From Ciceribacter sp. L1K22 (lineage in GTDB: Bacteria > Pseudomonadota > Alphaproteobacteria > Rhizobiales > Rhizobiaceae), in assembly GCF_017599385.1 (NCBI RefSeq), contig NZ_JAGFPK010000002.1, positions 899,661-963,660 of the forward strand: 64,000 bases of DNA, in the 5' to 3' direction. The notes beneath the pieces are model-generated. The model saw only the letters and a program-made list of their open reading frames with translations, was not told the DNA's origin and did not search any database. Both the position numbers and the translations under genes were made by a program. Shown piece after piece: positions 20,663 through 29,502 of this stretch. Positions within the stretch are counted from its first letter, which is position 1; every line of letters begins with the position of its first letter.

Positions 20663-21427
20663 TTGCGCGTGCTTGTGACCCGTCCCGAACCGGCAGCGGC
20701 ACGCACCGCAGCACGGTTGCGGGAACTGGGACACGACGCGGTGACGATGCCCCTCTCTGCCGCTAGGCATTTTCCGGAAAGCATCTCACAGGTGCTGTCG
20801 AAGCCCGCCTCCGGTCTGGTCGTAACCAGCGCTGAAGCGCTTCGTGCCATCGGTCAAACCGGAGATCTCGTCAGCATCTGGAAGAAGCTCCCCATTTTCG
20901 CCGTTGGCGCTGCTACTGCTCAGGAAGCACAAGCCCTCCAGTTTGAGAATGTCATTGCCGGGAACGGAGACGGAGCTTTACTGGCGGAAATTATATCCTC
21001 CCACGCCGCCGGCGAAGCGCTCGGTGCACCGCTTGTCTACCTCGCTGGGACCCCGCGCGCTCAGTCTCTCGAACAGGCGCTTCGGGAAGCTGCAATCCCG
21101 TTCGAAGTGTGTGAGTGCTACCGGATGGACGCGGTGCAGCCATCGCTCGACGAACAGCTACGATTTCTCCGCGGCCGCCGTCCTGACGCAGTTCTTCACT
21201 ACTCATCCGAAAGCCTTCGGCGCTTTATGGAGTTGCAGGCGGTCGTGGAAGCACCGCAGCTGGCCCTGGACATCGTACCGTATTGCCTGAGCAGGGTCAT
21301 CGCCGAGAAACTTCCGGGCGAGCTGTACGTTCGTGCCAAAATAGCGCCGAACCCTTCGGAGGAAAGCTTGCTCTCGCTTTTGCCGCCCGCTGGTTCCCGA
21401 CCTCAGTCGGGCATCTCGCCGGCTTAA
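20663..21427 (+). CDS. hemD: Uroporphyrinogen-III synthase
   Basis: This 254-residue HemD closes and inverts hydroxymethylbilane to uroporphyrinogen III. The sequence is typical in being poorly conserved: RVLVTRPEPAA at the start, GLVVTSAEALRA, the FAVGAATAQEA loop and AVLHYSSES. The frame is open well upstream within hemC, but the homologous N-terminus begins at TTG 20663, two bases after the hemC TGA. I therefore infer a TTG start with translational coupling. This start codon is the only unusual point. Confidence 0.92.
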   Translation: MRVLVTRPEPAAARTAARLRELGHDAVTMPLSAARHFPESISQVLSKPASGLVVTSAEALRAIGQTGDLVSIWKKLPIFAVGAATAQEAQALQFENVIAGNGDGALLAEIISSHAAGEALGAPLVYLAGTPRAQSLEQALREAAIPFEVCECYRMDAVQPSLDEQLRFLRGRRPDAVLHYSSESLRRFMELQAVVEAPQLALDIVPYCLSRVIAEKLPGELYVRAKIAPNPSEESLLSLLPPAGSRPQSGISPA

Positions 21428-21500
21428 AATTGCGCCGAGGCCTTTTCTTCACGTTCGTCCCTGACTAGGTTCATTGCACTGCACGGAATGAGAGGTTGTT

Positions 21501-22712
21501 ATGGCTACGGGAAAGCCACCGCGCCGTCCCAAGGCGCAAAGTGAGCCGGTCACCATCGATCTGCAAGCGGAAAGCTCCGATGCAGCTGGCCCCGACCAAG
21601 GCCTGAAGCCGGAAGACTTGCACGCAGACGAAGCGACGGCGGCTGCACCAGAAGGTCCCCCCATCGATAATCCCGATGACGCCAGCTCGTCCGATCCGCT
21701 ATCAGACACCGGCGGGGAGGCTCCAGCCCAGGGCGAAAGGCGTAATACTGAAGCGCAGCCTCGCGGACCTTCCACGTCAAGTCTTCTGGCGGCCGGTATC
21801 GCGGGAGGTCTCGTTTCGTTGGCCTTGGCGGCGAGCATGTTCTACGCAGGGTTCTTGCCGCTGACATCTACGACAACAGACGGCGCAATGCCGGCGGAAC
21901 TATCCGACAGGTTGTCGGCGGTCGAAGCTCGAGTATCGTCTCTCACCACAACGGGCGCGTCATCCGAGGCAACGGACCTTCAGCCTCGCATCGCTGCGCT
22001 TGAAACAGCGATCGACGCGGTTCGACAGGAGGCTTCCTCAGAATCAAATGAAGCGGCTATCTCGAGCTTGCGTGGCGAATTGACTGCTCTGGCGGAGACT
22101 CTTGGTCAGCTGAAGACGGTGGTGGAGTCCAACCGACAATCTGCTGAGACCACCGCTTCAAGGCTTGCCGAAGCGGAAAGGAAGATCGATGAGCCGCGAA
22201 CAGACGTGGAAATGGCACGCGCCATCTCCGCAACCGCATTGAAAGCAGCGGTGGACCGCGGTGGCCCTTTCCTGGCGGAACTTGATACGCTCGCCGGTGT
22301 CGCTCCGGAAGATCCGGCGGTAGAAGAGCTGAGACCCTACGCAGCCACCGGCGTTGCCTCACGTGCGGAGTTGGTTCGCCGCTTTCCCGACGTCGCTAAT
22401 GCGATCCTGGCGGCGATCCATCAGCCTGAGGAGTCAGACGGTATCGGCGCACGCCTTCTTTCAAGCGCATTTTCCGTGATCAAGGTTAGACCAGTTGGCA
22501 ATGTCGACGGCGACACCCCGGAGGCGATCGTCGCACGCATGGAAGACAAATTGCGCAACGGCGACATCAAGGGCGCCTCCCTGGAGTGGGATACTCTACC
22601 GGAAGCCGGCAAAGCTGCGTCGAACGATTATGCAGAACTGCTTAAGAACCGGGTGACTGTCGAAACGCTGGCCGGCTCCGCAATGAGCAACGCCGTTAAC
22701 ACCAATGGCTGA
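21501..22712 (+). CDS. Alphaproteobacterial mitofilin (Mic60-like) inner-membrane protein
   Basis: This 403-residue protein has the Mic60 layout: a disordered Pro/Asp-rich cytoplasmic segment (1-92), one transmembrane helix (about 94-118), a periplasmic coiled coil (about 128-235) and a C-terminal mitofilin domain (about 240-395). Mitochondrial Mic60 shapes crista junctions. Alphaproteobacterial versions are known beside haem genes, and some shape intracytoplasmic membranes. It lies between hemD and hemY, 12 bp from the latter, exactly the conserved alphaproteobacterial context. A possible role linking haem enzymes to membrane contact sites is inference. Confidence 0.88.
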   Translation: MATGKPPRRPKAQSEPVTIDLQAESSDAAGPDQGLKPEDLHADEATAAAPEGPPIDNPDDASSSDPLSDTGGEAPAQGERRNTEAQPRGPSTSSLLAAGIAGGLVSLALAASMFYAGFLPLTSTTTDGAMPAELSDRLSAVEARVSSLTTTGASSEATDLQPRIAALETAIDAVRQEASSESNEAAISSLRGELTALAETLGQLKTVVESNRQSAETTASRLAEAERKIDEPRTDVEMARAISATALKAAVDRGGPFLAELDTLAGVAPEDPAVEELRPYAATGVASRAELVRRFPDVANAILAAIHQPEESDGIGARLLSSAFSVIKVRPVGNVDGDTPEAIVARMEDKLRNGDIKGASLEWDTLPEAGKAASNDYAELLKNRVTVETLAGSAMSNAVNTNG

Positions 22713-22724
22713 GGAGAAGCGGCA

Positions 22725-24293
22725 GTGATCAGACTTTTAACGTTTCTGCTTCTCGTTCTGGCACTGGGCTTCGGCTTCGCGTGGCTAGCCGACCGCCCGG
22801 GTCAGCTTTCGATATTATGGGACGGCCAACTTGTAGAAATGAGCCTGACAGTGGCCGCGAGCTTCGCAGTGGCATTGGTTGCCGCCGTGATGATGACATG
22901 GTGGTTGGTCAGGACTATCTGGACGTCGCCCCACTCCGTTCGTCGCTACTTCAGGGCACGCACGCGGGACCGGGGATATCAGGCGCTATCCACCGGGCTG
23001 ATCGCCGCAGGCGCCGGCAACGCTATCTTGGCTCGAAAGATGAGCGCTCGCGCTCGCGGCTTGCTGCGTGCCGATCAGGAACCGCTCATCCTCATGCTGG
23101 ATGCTCAAGCCGCCCTCATCGAAGGCAAACAGGATGAGGCACGACGTCTCTTTCAGCAAATGTCAGAGGACCCGGAAACCAGAGAACTCGGTCTGCGGGG
23201 CCTTTACGTCGATGCGTCACGGCTGGGCGCGAACGAAGCCGCAAGGCAATACGCTGAGACAGCGACCGAACAAGCGCCGTATTTGCCTTGGGCTGCAAAG
23301 GCCACTCTCGAATACCGCTGCCAGAACGGTCATTGGGATGATGCGATCCGACTTCTCGACCAACAGCGAATTGCGCATGTCCTAAACCGCGCTGAAGCTG
23401 ACCGTGTCAAAGCGGTGCTTCTCACCGCAAAGGCTGCCGATCAACTCGATGCGGAGCCAACAGCGGCTCGCGACAATGCCGTTGGCGCACTCAAGCTCAT
23501 AAAGGATTTCGTGCCTGCCGCCCTCATCGCCGCCAAGGCTTATATGCGGGAGGAGAACCTCCGGAAGGCGAGTTCGGTTCTGGAGCAGGTTTGGAAGTTA
23601 CAGCCCCACCCCGAAATCGCCGCCGCCTATGTCCGGTTGCGGAGCGGTGACAGTGCCGTTGACCGTCTCAAGCGAGCAGAGAAGCTTGAAGCTCTGAAAC
23701 CGAACAATCCCGAATCGCTGCTGGCAGTTTCCGAGGCCGCCTTGGCCGCCACGGAATTTGGCAAGGCGCGTTCAAAAGCAGAAGCGGCTCTTCGCATGGA
23801 GCCGAGCGAGAGAGTGTTTCTCTTGCTTGCGGATATCGAGGAGGCGGAGACTGGAGATCAGGGACGAATACGGCACTGGATGGTGAGCGCGCTTAAGGCC
23901 CCGAAAGATGCGGCCTGGGTGGCTGATGGCCATGTCTCGGAGAAATGGTTGCCGGTATCGCCGGTCACCGGCCGGCTTGATGCCTTCGAGTGGAAGGTTC
24001 CTTTCGATCAAGTTGGCGACGTGTCCGACAGTCACGAAAAGGCCAAGGACGCAGTCGCGTCCTTGCCACCCGTCACGGTGACCGAGGAAGCCGAACCGCA
24101 AGTGACCGTCGCTCCCGGTGCGCTGTCTCCGATCGACACCGAGAGCGAAATGCACGTGGCGACCACCGCCTCCCCCGCGCCGGAAGAGACAAAGGAAATA
24201 GCCCCCCCCTTCTTTGGACGGCCGCCGGATGACCCCGGTGTGCGCGATCCGGATCGTCCCGCGTCGACCAAAACACGATTGCCGTTGTTTTAG
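22725..24293 (+). CDS. hemY: HemY-type TPR membrane protein
   Basis: This 522-residue protein is of the proteobacterial HemY type, not the HemY protoporphyrinogen oxidase of Bacillus. It has two N-terminal transmembrane helices (about 3-20 and 41-65) with the RPGQLSILWDGQ segment between them, then TPR-like helical repeats through most of the length. The C-terminal tail (about 430-522) is acidic and proline-rich. The GTG start is supported by GAGGAG just upstream. It follows the mitofilin gene by 12 bp. Its exact role in tetrapyrrole synthesis is unsettled for this family. Confidence 0.9.
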   Translation: MIRLLTFLLLVLALGFGFAWLADRPGQLSILWDGQLVEMSLTVAASFAVALVAAVMMTWWLVRTIWTSPHSVRRYFRARTRDRGYQALSTGLIAAGAGNAILARKMSARARGLLRADQEPLILMLDAQAALIEGKQDEARRLFQQMSEDPETRELGLRGLYVDASRLGANEAARQYAETATEQAPYLPWAAKATLEYRCQNGHWDDAIRLLDQQRIAHVLNRAEADRVKAVLLTAKAADQLDAEPTAARDNAVGALKLIKDFVPAALIAAKAYMREENLRKASSVLEQVWKLQPHPEIAAAYVRLRSGDSAVDRLKRAEKLEALKPNNPESLLAVSEAALAATEFGKARSKAEAALRMEPSERVFLLLADIEEAETGDQGRIRHWMVSALKAPKDAAWVADGHVSEKWLPVSPVTGRLDAFEWKVPFDQVGDVSDSHEKAKDAVASLPPVTVTEEAEPQVTVAPGALSPIDTESEMHVATTASPAPEETKEIAPPFFGRPPDDPGVRDPDRPASTKTRLPLF

Positions 24294-24305
24294 AGGAAGC
24301 ACTCG

Positions 24306-24785
24306 ATGTTCGAACGCCTCCAGACCTTTATCCAGAGCCTGACGACGGACGACGACAAACTCATGTTCACGCCGGATGATCCGCGGGTCGCGGTCGCGGC
24401 TCTCTGCATGCAGGTGATGGAAGCGGACGGCGTGGTGAGACAGGCGGAAAAGGAAAAGCTTCGAAGCCTTTTGAAGGATAGATACAGCCTCACTGAAGCC
24501 GAACTTGACGCCCTCGTGCGGGCTGGGAAAAGAGCCGAGAATGAGGCGATCGACTACTACCGGTTCACAGCTGATCTGAAGCGTCATCTTGACGAAGGAC
24601 AACGCCTGCAATTGGTGCGTGCGCTCTGGGACTTGGTTTATTCCGACGGGGAACGCAGCGAGATCGAAGATCACGTCGTATGGCGGATCGCGGATCTGTT
24701 GGGCGTTTCTGATCATGATCGCGTGCGGGAGAGACTGAGCGCTGCGGCCAGAGCGGAGGGGACCGGAGACGAAAATGCTCGATGA
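24306..24785 (+). CDS. TerB-family protein
   Basis: This 159-residue all-helical protein has the TerB (tellurite resistance B) fold. Acidic helices appear in two similar halves (VMEADGVVRQAEKEKL and LVYSDGERSEIEDHVV), the DG-x-x-x-x-E pattern typical of TerB metal-binding loops. It lies 12 bp after hemY and overlaps the next gene by 11 bp, so it is a member of the hem run. TerB here is a small single-domain form, not part of a ter stress operon, and its role in this setting is unknown. Confidence 0.85.
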   Translation: MFERLQTFIQSLTTDDDKLMFTPDDPRVAVAALCMQVMEADGVVRQAEKEKLRSLLKDRYSLTEAELDALVRAGKRAENEAIDYYRFTADLKRHLDEGQRLQLVRALWDLVYSDGERSEIEDHVVWRIADLLGVSDHDRVRERLSAAARAEGTGDENAR

Positions 24786-25545
24786 TCCGTCCAGGCGGCC
24801 GGGCAAGGCACCCATCTTGATTGTCCTGCACCAGGAACGCTCGAGCCCGGGACGGGTCGGGCAATTGCTGGAGGAAAAAGGATATCGACTCGATATCAGA
24901 AGGCCGGTTCTTGGCGATTCCTTGCCAGATACGTTGGCTTCTCACGGCGGCGCGGTAATCTTCGGCGGGCCGATGAGTGCGAACGACCCGGACGAGTTTG
25001 TTCGTCGCGAGATAGAGTGGCTGGAGGTTCCGCTCAAGGAAAACAAGCCGTATATCGGGATTTGCCTTGGAGCCCAGATGCTTGTGCGTCATCTCGGCGG
25101 CAAGGTTACGGCAAACCCGGATCAGTCCGTTGAAATAGGATGGTACCCTATAAGGCCCACCGAAAAAGGGCGGCTCATTATGCACTGGCCAAAGATGGTA
25201 TACCACTTTCATCGTGAAGGCTTTGACCTGCCACGCGGCTGCCAACTGCTGGCGCAGGGGGATACCTATCCGAACCAGGCCTTCAGGTTCGGTGAGAACG
25301 CATGGGGTATCCAGTTTCACGCGGAACTCACGCGGGCGATGATGCAGCGCTGGGTGGTTCACGGAGCACATCGGTTCACGTTGCCGAACGCTCAAATGGG
25401 ACGCGAGCACCTCGAGGGAAGGATGTTGTTCGATAGCCCCCTGCGGTCTTGGCTGTCTCTCTTCCTTGACCTTGTATTCGAGGGCCGCGACGTTAAGGGG
25501 AACTACCTGGAAGGCGCGTCCAATGCGTCGATATTCCGCAATTGA
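24775..25545 (+). CDS. Class I glutamine amidotransferase-like protein
   Basis: This 256-residue stand-alone class I glutamine amidotransferase domain resembles the GMP-synthase-type GATase. The nucleophile elbow is IGICLGAQMLV, with the cysteine after GI, and the catalytic histidine region is WGIQFHAELT. The usual final Glu is supplied by the same HAE segment. The start is supported by GGAGACG and overlaps the terB stop by 11 bp. No synthetase partner is adjacent, so the ammonia acceptor is unknown; several such proteins instead act as hydrolases on gamma-glutamyl compounds. Its 3' end overlaps the convergent MFS gene by 43 bp. Confidence 0.85.
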   Translation: MLDDPSRRPGKAPILIVLHQERSSPGRVGQLLEEKGYRLDIRRPVLGDSLPDTLASHGGAVIFGGPMSANDPDEFVRREIEWLEVPLKENKPYIGICLGAQMLVRHLGGKVTANPDQSVEIGWYPIRPTEKGRLIMHWPKMVYHFHREGFDLPRGCQLLAQGDTYPNQAFRFGENAWGIQFHAELTRAMMQRWVVHGAHRFTLPNAQMGREHLEGRMLFDSPLRSWLSLFLDLVFEGRDVKGNYLEGASNASIFRN

Positions 25546-26738
25546 GGAAAACGCGCGGCCCAGATGGCTGCGACCGCAAGGGTGCCGAGACCCCCGAAGA
25601 CGACCGCTGCAATCGGACCGATGACCGAAGCCATCGTACCTGCGCGAAATTCGCCGAGTTCGTTTGACGCCCCGACGAACACCATGTTGACCGCATTCAC
25701 CCGGCCTCTGACATCGTCCGGGGTCCAAAGAGCGATAAGCGTTTCACGGACATAGACGGACGCCATATCCGCTGCCCCCATCAGCATCAGCGACAGGATC
25801 GACAACCATGCGGTTTGCGACAGGCCGAAGATCACTGTGCCCGCCCCGAACAAGGCAACGCCGATGAACATGAAGGCACCGGCATGGTGTCGCAACGGAA
25901 AGGCGGCAAGCCAAATGGCGACAACTATGGCACCGACACCTGGCGCTGCCCTCAGCAGTCCCAATCCCCAAGGCCCCAGAACAAGGATGTCCCTTGCAAA
26001 AACGGGCATCAACGCAACGGCGCCGCCCAATAACACCGCAAAAAGATCCAGTGAAATGGCGCCGAGAACGACCTTTTCAGAGCCTATGAAACGAAAGCCG
26101 GCCAAGATCGACCCCCAGGTCATTCCCCTTGAAATGCTCCGTTGGGCAGGCTTGGGAACCATAAAAACAAGCATTGCAGCCGCGACGAAGAAGGCCAACG
26201 CAACGGAATAGGCAACGATTGGGCTCGCGCCATAGAGCAGACCGCCGGCCACCGGACCAACAATCGAAGCGGTTTGCCAAGACGAGGAATTCCAGGCGAC
26301 AGCGTTAGGAAGATCAGCGGCTGGCACCAGATTGGGGGCCAGTGACTGAACAGCAGGCGCCATGAAAGCGCGCTCTATGCCAAACACAACCAGAACGGCA
26401 AAAACAGCAGCTGGCGCGAAGGTGCCGGTCGCGGTCAAGCCGAGCAGGGCTGCCCCACAAAGCGCGCTGACGACCAAACAGATCGCAACGATCGCGCGTC
26501 GGCTATAGCGATCCACAACCGATCCAGTGACAAGTATCAATACAAGCGATGGCAGGAACTGAGCCAGGCCGATCAAGCCAAGATAAAGCGTATTGCCCGT
26601 TACATCGTACATCTGCCAGCCGACAGAGACACTGACAATCTGCGTCGCAAACGTGGCCAGAAAGCGCGCCACAAAAAAGCGGCGGTAGGCGACGTGACGA
26701 AAGGCAGCAAAACGATCGACTGGGGAAACGGGTGACAT
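25503..26738 (-). CDS. MFS transporter
   Basis: This 411-residue major-facilitator transporter has 12 predicted transmembrane helices and the MFS loop signature in the first half (GSVVDRYSRRAIV). It resembles the EntS/Tet-like group of drug or siderophore exporters (DUF894-type). The substrate cannot be told from sequence. I chose ATG 26738 over the GTG one codon earlier. Its 3' end overlaps the convergent amidotransferase gene by 43 bp, so the two messages are antisense to each other over that stretch. Confidence 0.85.
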   Translation of the reverse strand: MSPVSPVDRFAAFRHVAYRRFFVARFLATFATQIVSVSVGWQMYDVTGNTLYLGLIGLAQFLPSLVLILVTGSVVDRYSRRAIVAICLVVSALCGAALLGLTATGTFAPAAVFAVLVVFGIERAFMAPAVQSLAPNLVPAADLPNAVAWNSSSWQTASIVGPVAGGLLYGASPIVAYSVALAFFVAAAMLVFMVPKPAQRSISRGMTWGSILAGFRFIGSEKVVLGAISLDLFAVLLGGAVALMPVFARDILVLGPWGLGLLRAAPGVGAIVVAIWLAAFPLRHHAGAFMFIGVALFGAGTVIFGLSQTAWLSILSLMLMGAADMASVYVRETLIALWTPDDVRGRVNAVNMVFVGASNELGEFRAGTMASVIGPIAAVVFGGLGTLAVAAIWAARFPQLRNIDALDAPSR

Positions 26739-26879
26739 CACTGACTTTCGGAACTGCCCCCGTCATCGTTCGCGACGGTTCGTCGGCGTTAAACATGATT
26801 TGCGAACCATTGCCCGGCGCCACTTGCCCGTTCAGTCGCCAATGTCTACATCACTGTCAACAAAGAAATGGAGAAGACA

Positions 26880-27170
26880 ATGCTCGCGCTGTTTCAGACG
26901 ATCGACCTCGCCTTGACCATCTTCACCTGGATCCTCATCGCAAGCGCCATTTTCTCCTGGCTCTATGCGTTCAATGTGATCAACTCGAACAACAGTTTCG
27001 TCAACTCGCTCGGCACATTCTTTTACAACGTCACTGAACCGGTCCTTCGCCCGATCAGGCGTTTTCTGCCAAACCTCGGTGGGATAGACATCTCGCCGAT
27101 CATCGTGTTGCTGATCATTTTCTTCCTCCGCTCCTTGATGTGGAACACGATCTATCCGGCCGTTGCCTGA
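26880..27170 (+). CDS. YggT-family membrane protein
   Basis: This 96-residue YggT protein has two hydrophobic helices (about 5-28 and 66-90) and the family motif between them ([22 protein letters not shown]). It is an inner-membrane protein, sometimes linked to cell division or osmotic response. The frame allows ATG 26868, but a GGAGAAG ribosome site lies directly before ATG 26880, which gives the usual MLALFQTID start. It is 11 bp upstream of the DUF167 gene, the standard yggT-yggU pairing. Confidence 0.92.
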   Translation: MLALFQTIDLALTIFTWILIASAIFSWLYAFNVINSNNSFVNSLGTFFYNVTEPVLRPIRRFLPNLGGIDISPIIVLLIIFFLRSLMWNTIYPAVA

Positions 27171-27181
27171 CAGGCTCTGAC

Positions 27182-27490
27182 ATGCCCTACACCAAGGCGT
27201 CGGATCACATTCGCTTGAGAGTCCGATTGACGCCTAATGGAGGGCGGGACGATCTCGACGGTCTGGAGCGCAACTCCGCCGGAGAGGCCTACATTAAGGC
27301 TCGTGTTTCAGCGGCTCCAGAAAAGGGACGGGCAAACAAGTCCCTTGTCGAACTCTTGGCAAAGCGCCTCGGCGTTCCGAAGTCGCGTATCACCATGATA
27401 TCGGGCGATACATCCAGACAAAAAATCCTCCGTGTCGAGGGCGACACGGAGGAAATTTCAAGAACTCTGAACGAACTACTTCAGGCCTGA
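27182..27490 (+). CDS. DUF167 (YggU) family protein
   Basis: This 102-residue DUF167 protein has LRVRLTPNGGRDDLDG near the start, the highly conserved KARVSAAPEKGRANKSLVE segment in the middle and SRQKILRV towards the end. The molecular role is unknown for the family. It is co-directional with yggT (11-bp gap), the widely conserved order. It is convergent with ppa, whose stop codon lies 3 bp beyond its own. Confidence 0.9.
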   Translation: MPYTKASDHIRLRVRLTPNGGRDDLDGLERNSAGEAYIKARVSAAPEKGRANKSLVELLAKRLGVPKSRITMISGDTSRQKILRVEGDTEEISRTLNELLQA

Positions 27491-27493
27491 GGC

Positions 27494-28027
27494 CTATTTC
27501 GTCTTGTTGTAGCGGTCGATCGCCTCAACGATGAGCTGCTTGGCAACGGTGACGTCCTGCCAGCCGCCGATCTTCACCCACTTGCCGGGCTCCAGATCCT
27601 TGTAATGCTCGAAGAAGTGCTCGATCTGCTTGAGCGTGATTTCGGGCATATCGGTGTAATTCTGAACCTTGTCATAGCGCTGTGTGAGCTTGTGCGATGG
27701 CACAGCGATGATCTTTTCATCCTTGCCGGAATTGTCTTCCATGACCATCACGCCGATCGGGCGCACATTGATCACGCAACCCGGAATTAGCGGCCGGGTA
27801 TTGCAGATGAGGACGTCGATCGGATCACCATCTTCGGAAAGGGTGTGCGGCACGAAACCGTAGTTACCCGGATATGTCATCGGCGTGTAAAGGAAGCGGT
27901 CGACGATCAGTGCCCCAGCGTCTTTGTCCATCTCGTACTTGATAGGATGACCGCCGACAGGAACTTCGACAATAACGTTGACATCTTCCGGCGGATTCTT
28001 GCCAATGGCGATAGCATCGATGCGCAT
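27494..28027 (-). CDS. ppa: Inorganic pyrophosphatase
   Basis: This 177-residue family I soluble pyrophosphatase hydrolyses PPi to two phosphates. The metal-binding signature DGDPIDVLI is present, along with [15 protein letters not shown] and the KDEKIIAVP strand. The frame extends 19 codons upstream, but the ATG at 28027 gives the standard MRIDAI start. It is monocistronic, being convergent with DUF167 and divergent from the secreted-protein gene. Confidence 0.96.
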   Translation of the reverse strand: MRIDAIAIGKNPPEDVNVIVEVPVGGHPIKYEMDKDAGALIVDRFLYTPMTYPGNYGFVPHTLSEDGDPIDVLICNTRPLIPGCVINVRPIGVMVMEDNSGKDEKIIAVPSHKLTQRYDKVQNYTDMPEITLKQIEHFFEHYKDLEPGKWVKIGGWQDVTVAKQLIVEAIDRYNKTK

Positions 28028-28146
28028 TTTTGACCCCGTGGGCGTGTTGAATTCCCCGGTTACGTAAAGCGAAAGATGACGCAATGCAACACGGCTTTCC
28101 GTCTACGGCGACTTTGCTCTACGACGGCCGTAAACGAGAGGGGCGA

Positions 28147-28782
28147 ATGATGGAAAAAGCGGCACGACGCATCACTCAATGCACAATCTTGGTTTTGGCG
28201 ATGCTCGCAACGCCGCTTCCGGCCTCAGCGAACGATAGCACCTATACGGACCTCGATCTTGATCGGTGCGAGACACTCGCAGCGGACGACATGGGAGCTT
28301 CCCTCAAGTGTCGAGGCTTCAAAAGCTATCCCGTCTACTTCAAGGAGGGCGACCTGCGCCAGAGCGTCTTTTACGGTTACGCTGACCAGCAATTGATCGA
28401 CGGCGGCTTTGAATCGTTCGCCCCCTTCAACCGGGTGCACACGAAAATCGAGTGGCGGCTTGATGCGACCGGAAAACCTTTCGCGGCGATTCACCGCTGG
28501 TTTTTGGAAAACCCTGGACCGGATGGTTCGCCGACGGACGAAAGTACGGGTCAGGTTCTCGTTGTTTCCCGGGTAGCAAGCAAAGGAGACGGAGCCGCCT
28601 GCTTCGTGGCCTTGGTTGACGCTCTTGCCAACCCCGACGCTAACGCGTTGGCGCGCGAAGCCGCCGATGAACTTGCTCCCTCCTTTGCATGCGGAATGGA
28701 AGAGCCTATGTGGATAGGGAAACGCGGCGACAAGGCGTCTGACCGAACATTTTCTTGGCCTAAAGGATATGTCGTCGAGTAA
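28147..28782 (+). CDS. Secreted protein of unknown function
   Basis: This 211-residue protein has a clear Sec signal peptide, two arginines followed by a hydrophobic stretch and a likely cut after ASA (about residue 29). The mature protein has four cysteines (DRCETL, LKCRGF, AACFVA, FACGME) that could pair as disulphides in the periplasm. It contains FKEGDLRQSVFYGY and a Trp-rich mid segment. I do not recognise it beyond resemblance to conserved rhizobial periplasmic proteins. Two adjacent ATG codons (28147 and 28150) can serve as start. It is divergent from ppa and convergent with a GNAT gene. Confidence 0.72.
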   Translation: MMEKAARRITQCTILVLAMLATPLPASANDSTYTDLDLDRCETLAADDMGASLKCRGFKSYPVYFKEGDLRQSVFYGYADQQLIDGGFESFAPFNRVHTKIEWRLDATGKPFAAIHRWFLENPGPDGSPTDESTGQVLVVSRVASKGDGAACFVALVDALANPDANALAREAADELAPSFACGMEEPMWIGKRGDKASDRTFSWPKGYVVE

Positions 28783-28799
28783 TCTGCCAGCACGTGCAG

Positions 28800-29306
28800 C
28801 TATTGCCAGATAAACCCAAGCTTTTTCAGCCTGACTTCATCAAAGTCCTCGTTCCCTTCAAGAGCGTCAATTCCTCCGTTCGAGCGGAAGAAGCGGACAG
28901 CGTTGTCGCTATCTTCAAGGCACCAGACAACCACCCCCCGGCACTCAAGGAACTTAAGGAGCCGCTTGGCCTCCGTGAAGAGTGTGTGCCCCAATCCTAT
29001 CCCCTGATACTCCGGACGCATATAGAGCTCGTAGATTTCGCCCTCTTGAGGCAGGGCACGGGCCCTATTGAGGCCGACCGTCGCATAGCCAGCTATCGTT
29101 CCCGCTACGTCGGCGACAAGGACGGTCGCAGGACCGCGCACGGCTTTCCTCCACCAGGCTTCACCACGACGTTCGATCATGCGGGTAAGGGCACGATGCG
29201 GGATAATGCCCGCATATGCGTGCTGCCATGCGAGCCGATGCGCTTCTGAAATGTTCCGAGCATCCTGCGGCTCGGCAGGACGCACATCAATGGACAACGT
29301 CGTCAT
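28800..29306 (-). CDS. GNAT-family N-acetyltransferase
   Basis: This 168-residue GNAT-fold acetyltransferase has the acetyl-CoA loop MRPEYQGIGLGHTLF (motif A, Q/R-x-x-G-x-G/A) and a following LEDSDNAVRFF helix. The substrate is unknown. The start is uncertain: ATG 29306 gives a typical GNAT N-terminus (DVRPAEPQDA), and ATG 29342 is an alternative. It is monocistronic between a convergent secreted-protein gene and typA. Confidence 0.85.
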   Translation of the reverse strand: MTTLSIDVRPAEPQDARNISEAHRLAWQHAYAGIIPHRALTRMIERRGEAWWRKAVRGPATVLVADVAGTIAGYATVGLNRARALPQEGEIYELYMRPEYQGIGLGHTLFTEAKRLLKFLECRGVVVWCLEDSDNAVRFFRSNGGIDALEGNEDFDEVRLKKLGFIWQ

Positions 29307-29454
29307 AACGTCACTCTGGTCCCGCGGTGGAAAAAGAGCCATTCCGCCAACTCACGGAATCCTCTCTACCCACAGACTTCTCATTCGGGCGAAGGCAAGA
29401 AGCTTAACGCTTTTTTAAAGACTGCCGCAAGGCCGTACCAGGCGCACAAACAAA

Positions 29455-29480
29455 AAGGCGGCCGAAACTGCGGCCGCCTT
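29455..29480 (-). terminator. Rho-independent terminator of typA
   Basis: This hairpin has 10-bp perfect arms AAGGCGGCCG (29455-29464) and CGGCCGCCTT (29471-29480) round a 6-base loop. Read on the minus strand it is followed by TTTTT (29452-29456). It begins 22 bp beyond the typA stop codon, so it should end the typA message. Confidence 0.85.
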
Positions 29481-29502
29481 ACATTAAAATTGGATGGATT
29501 TA

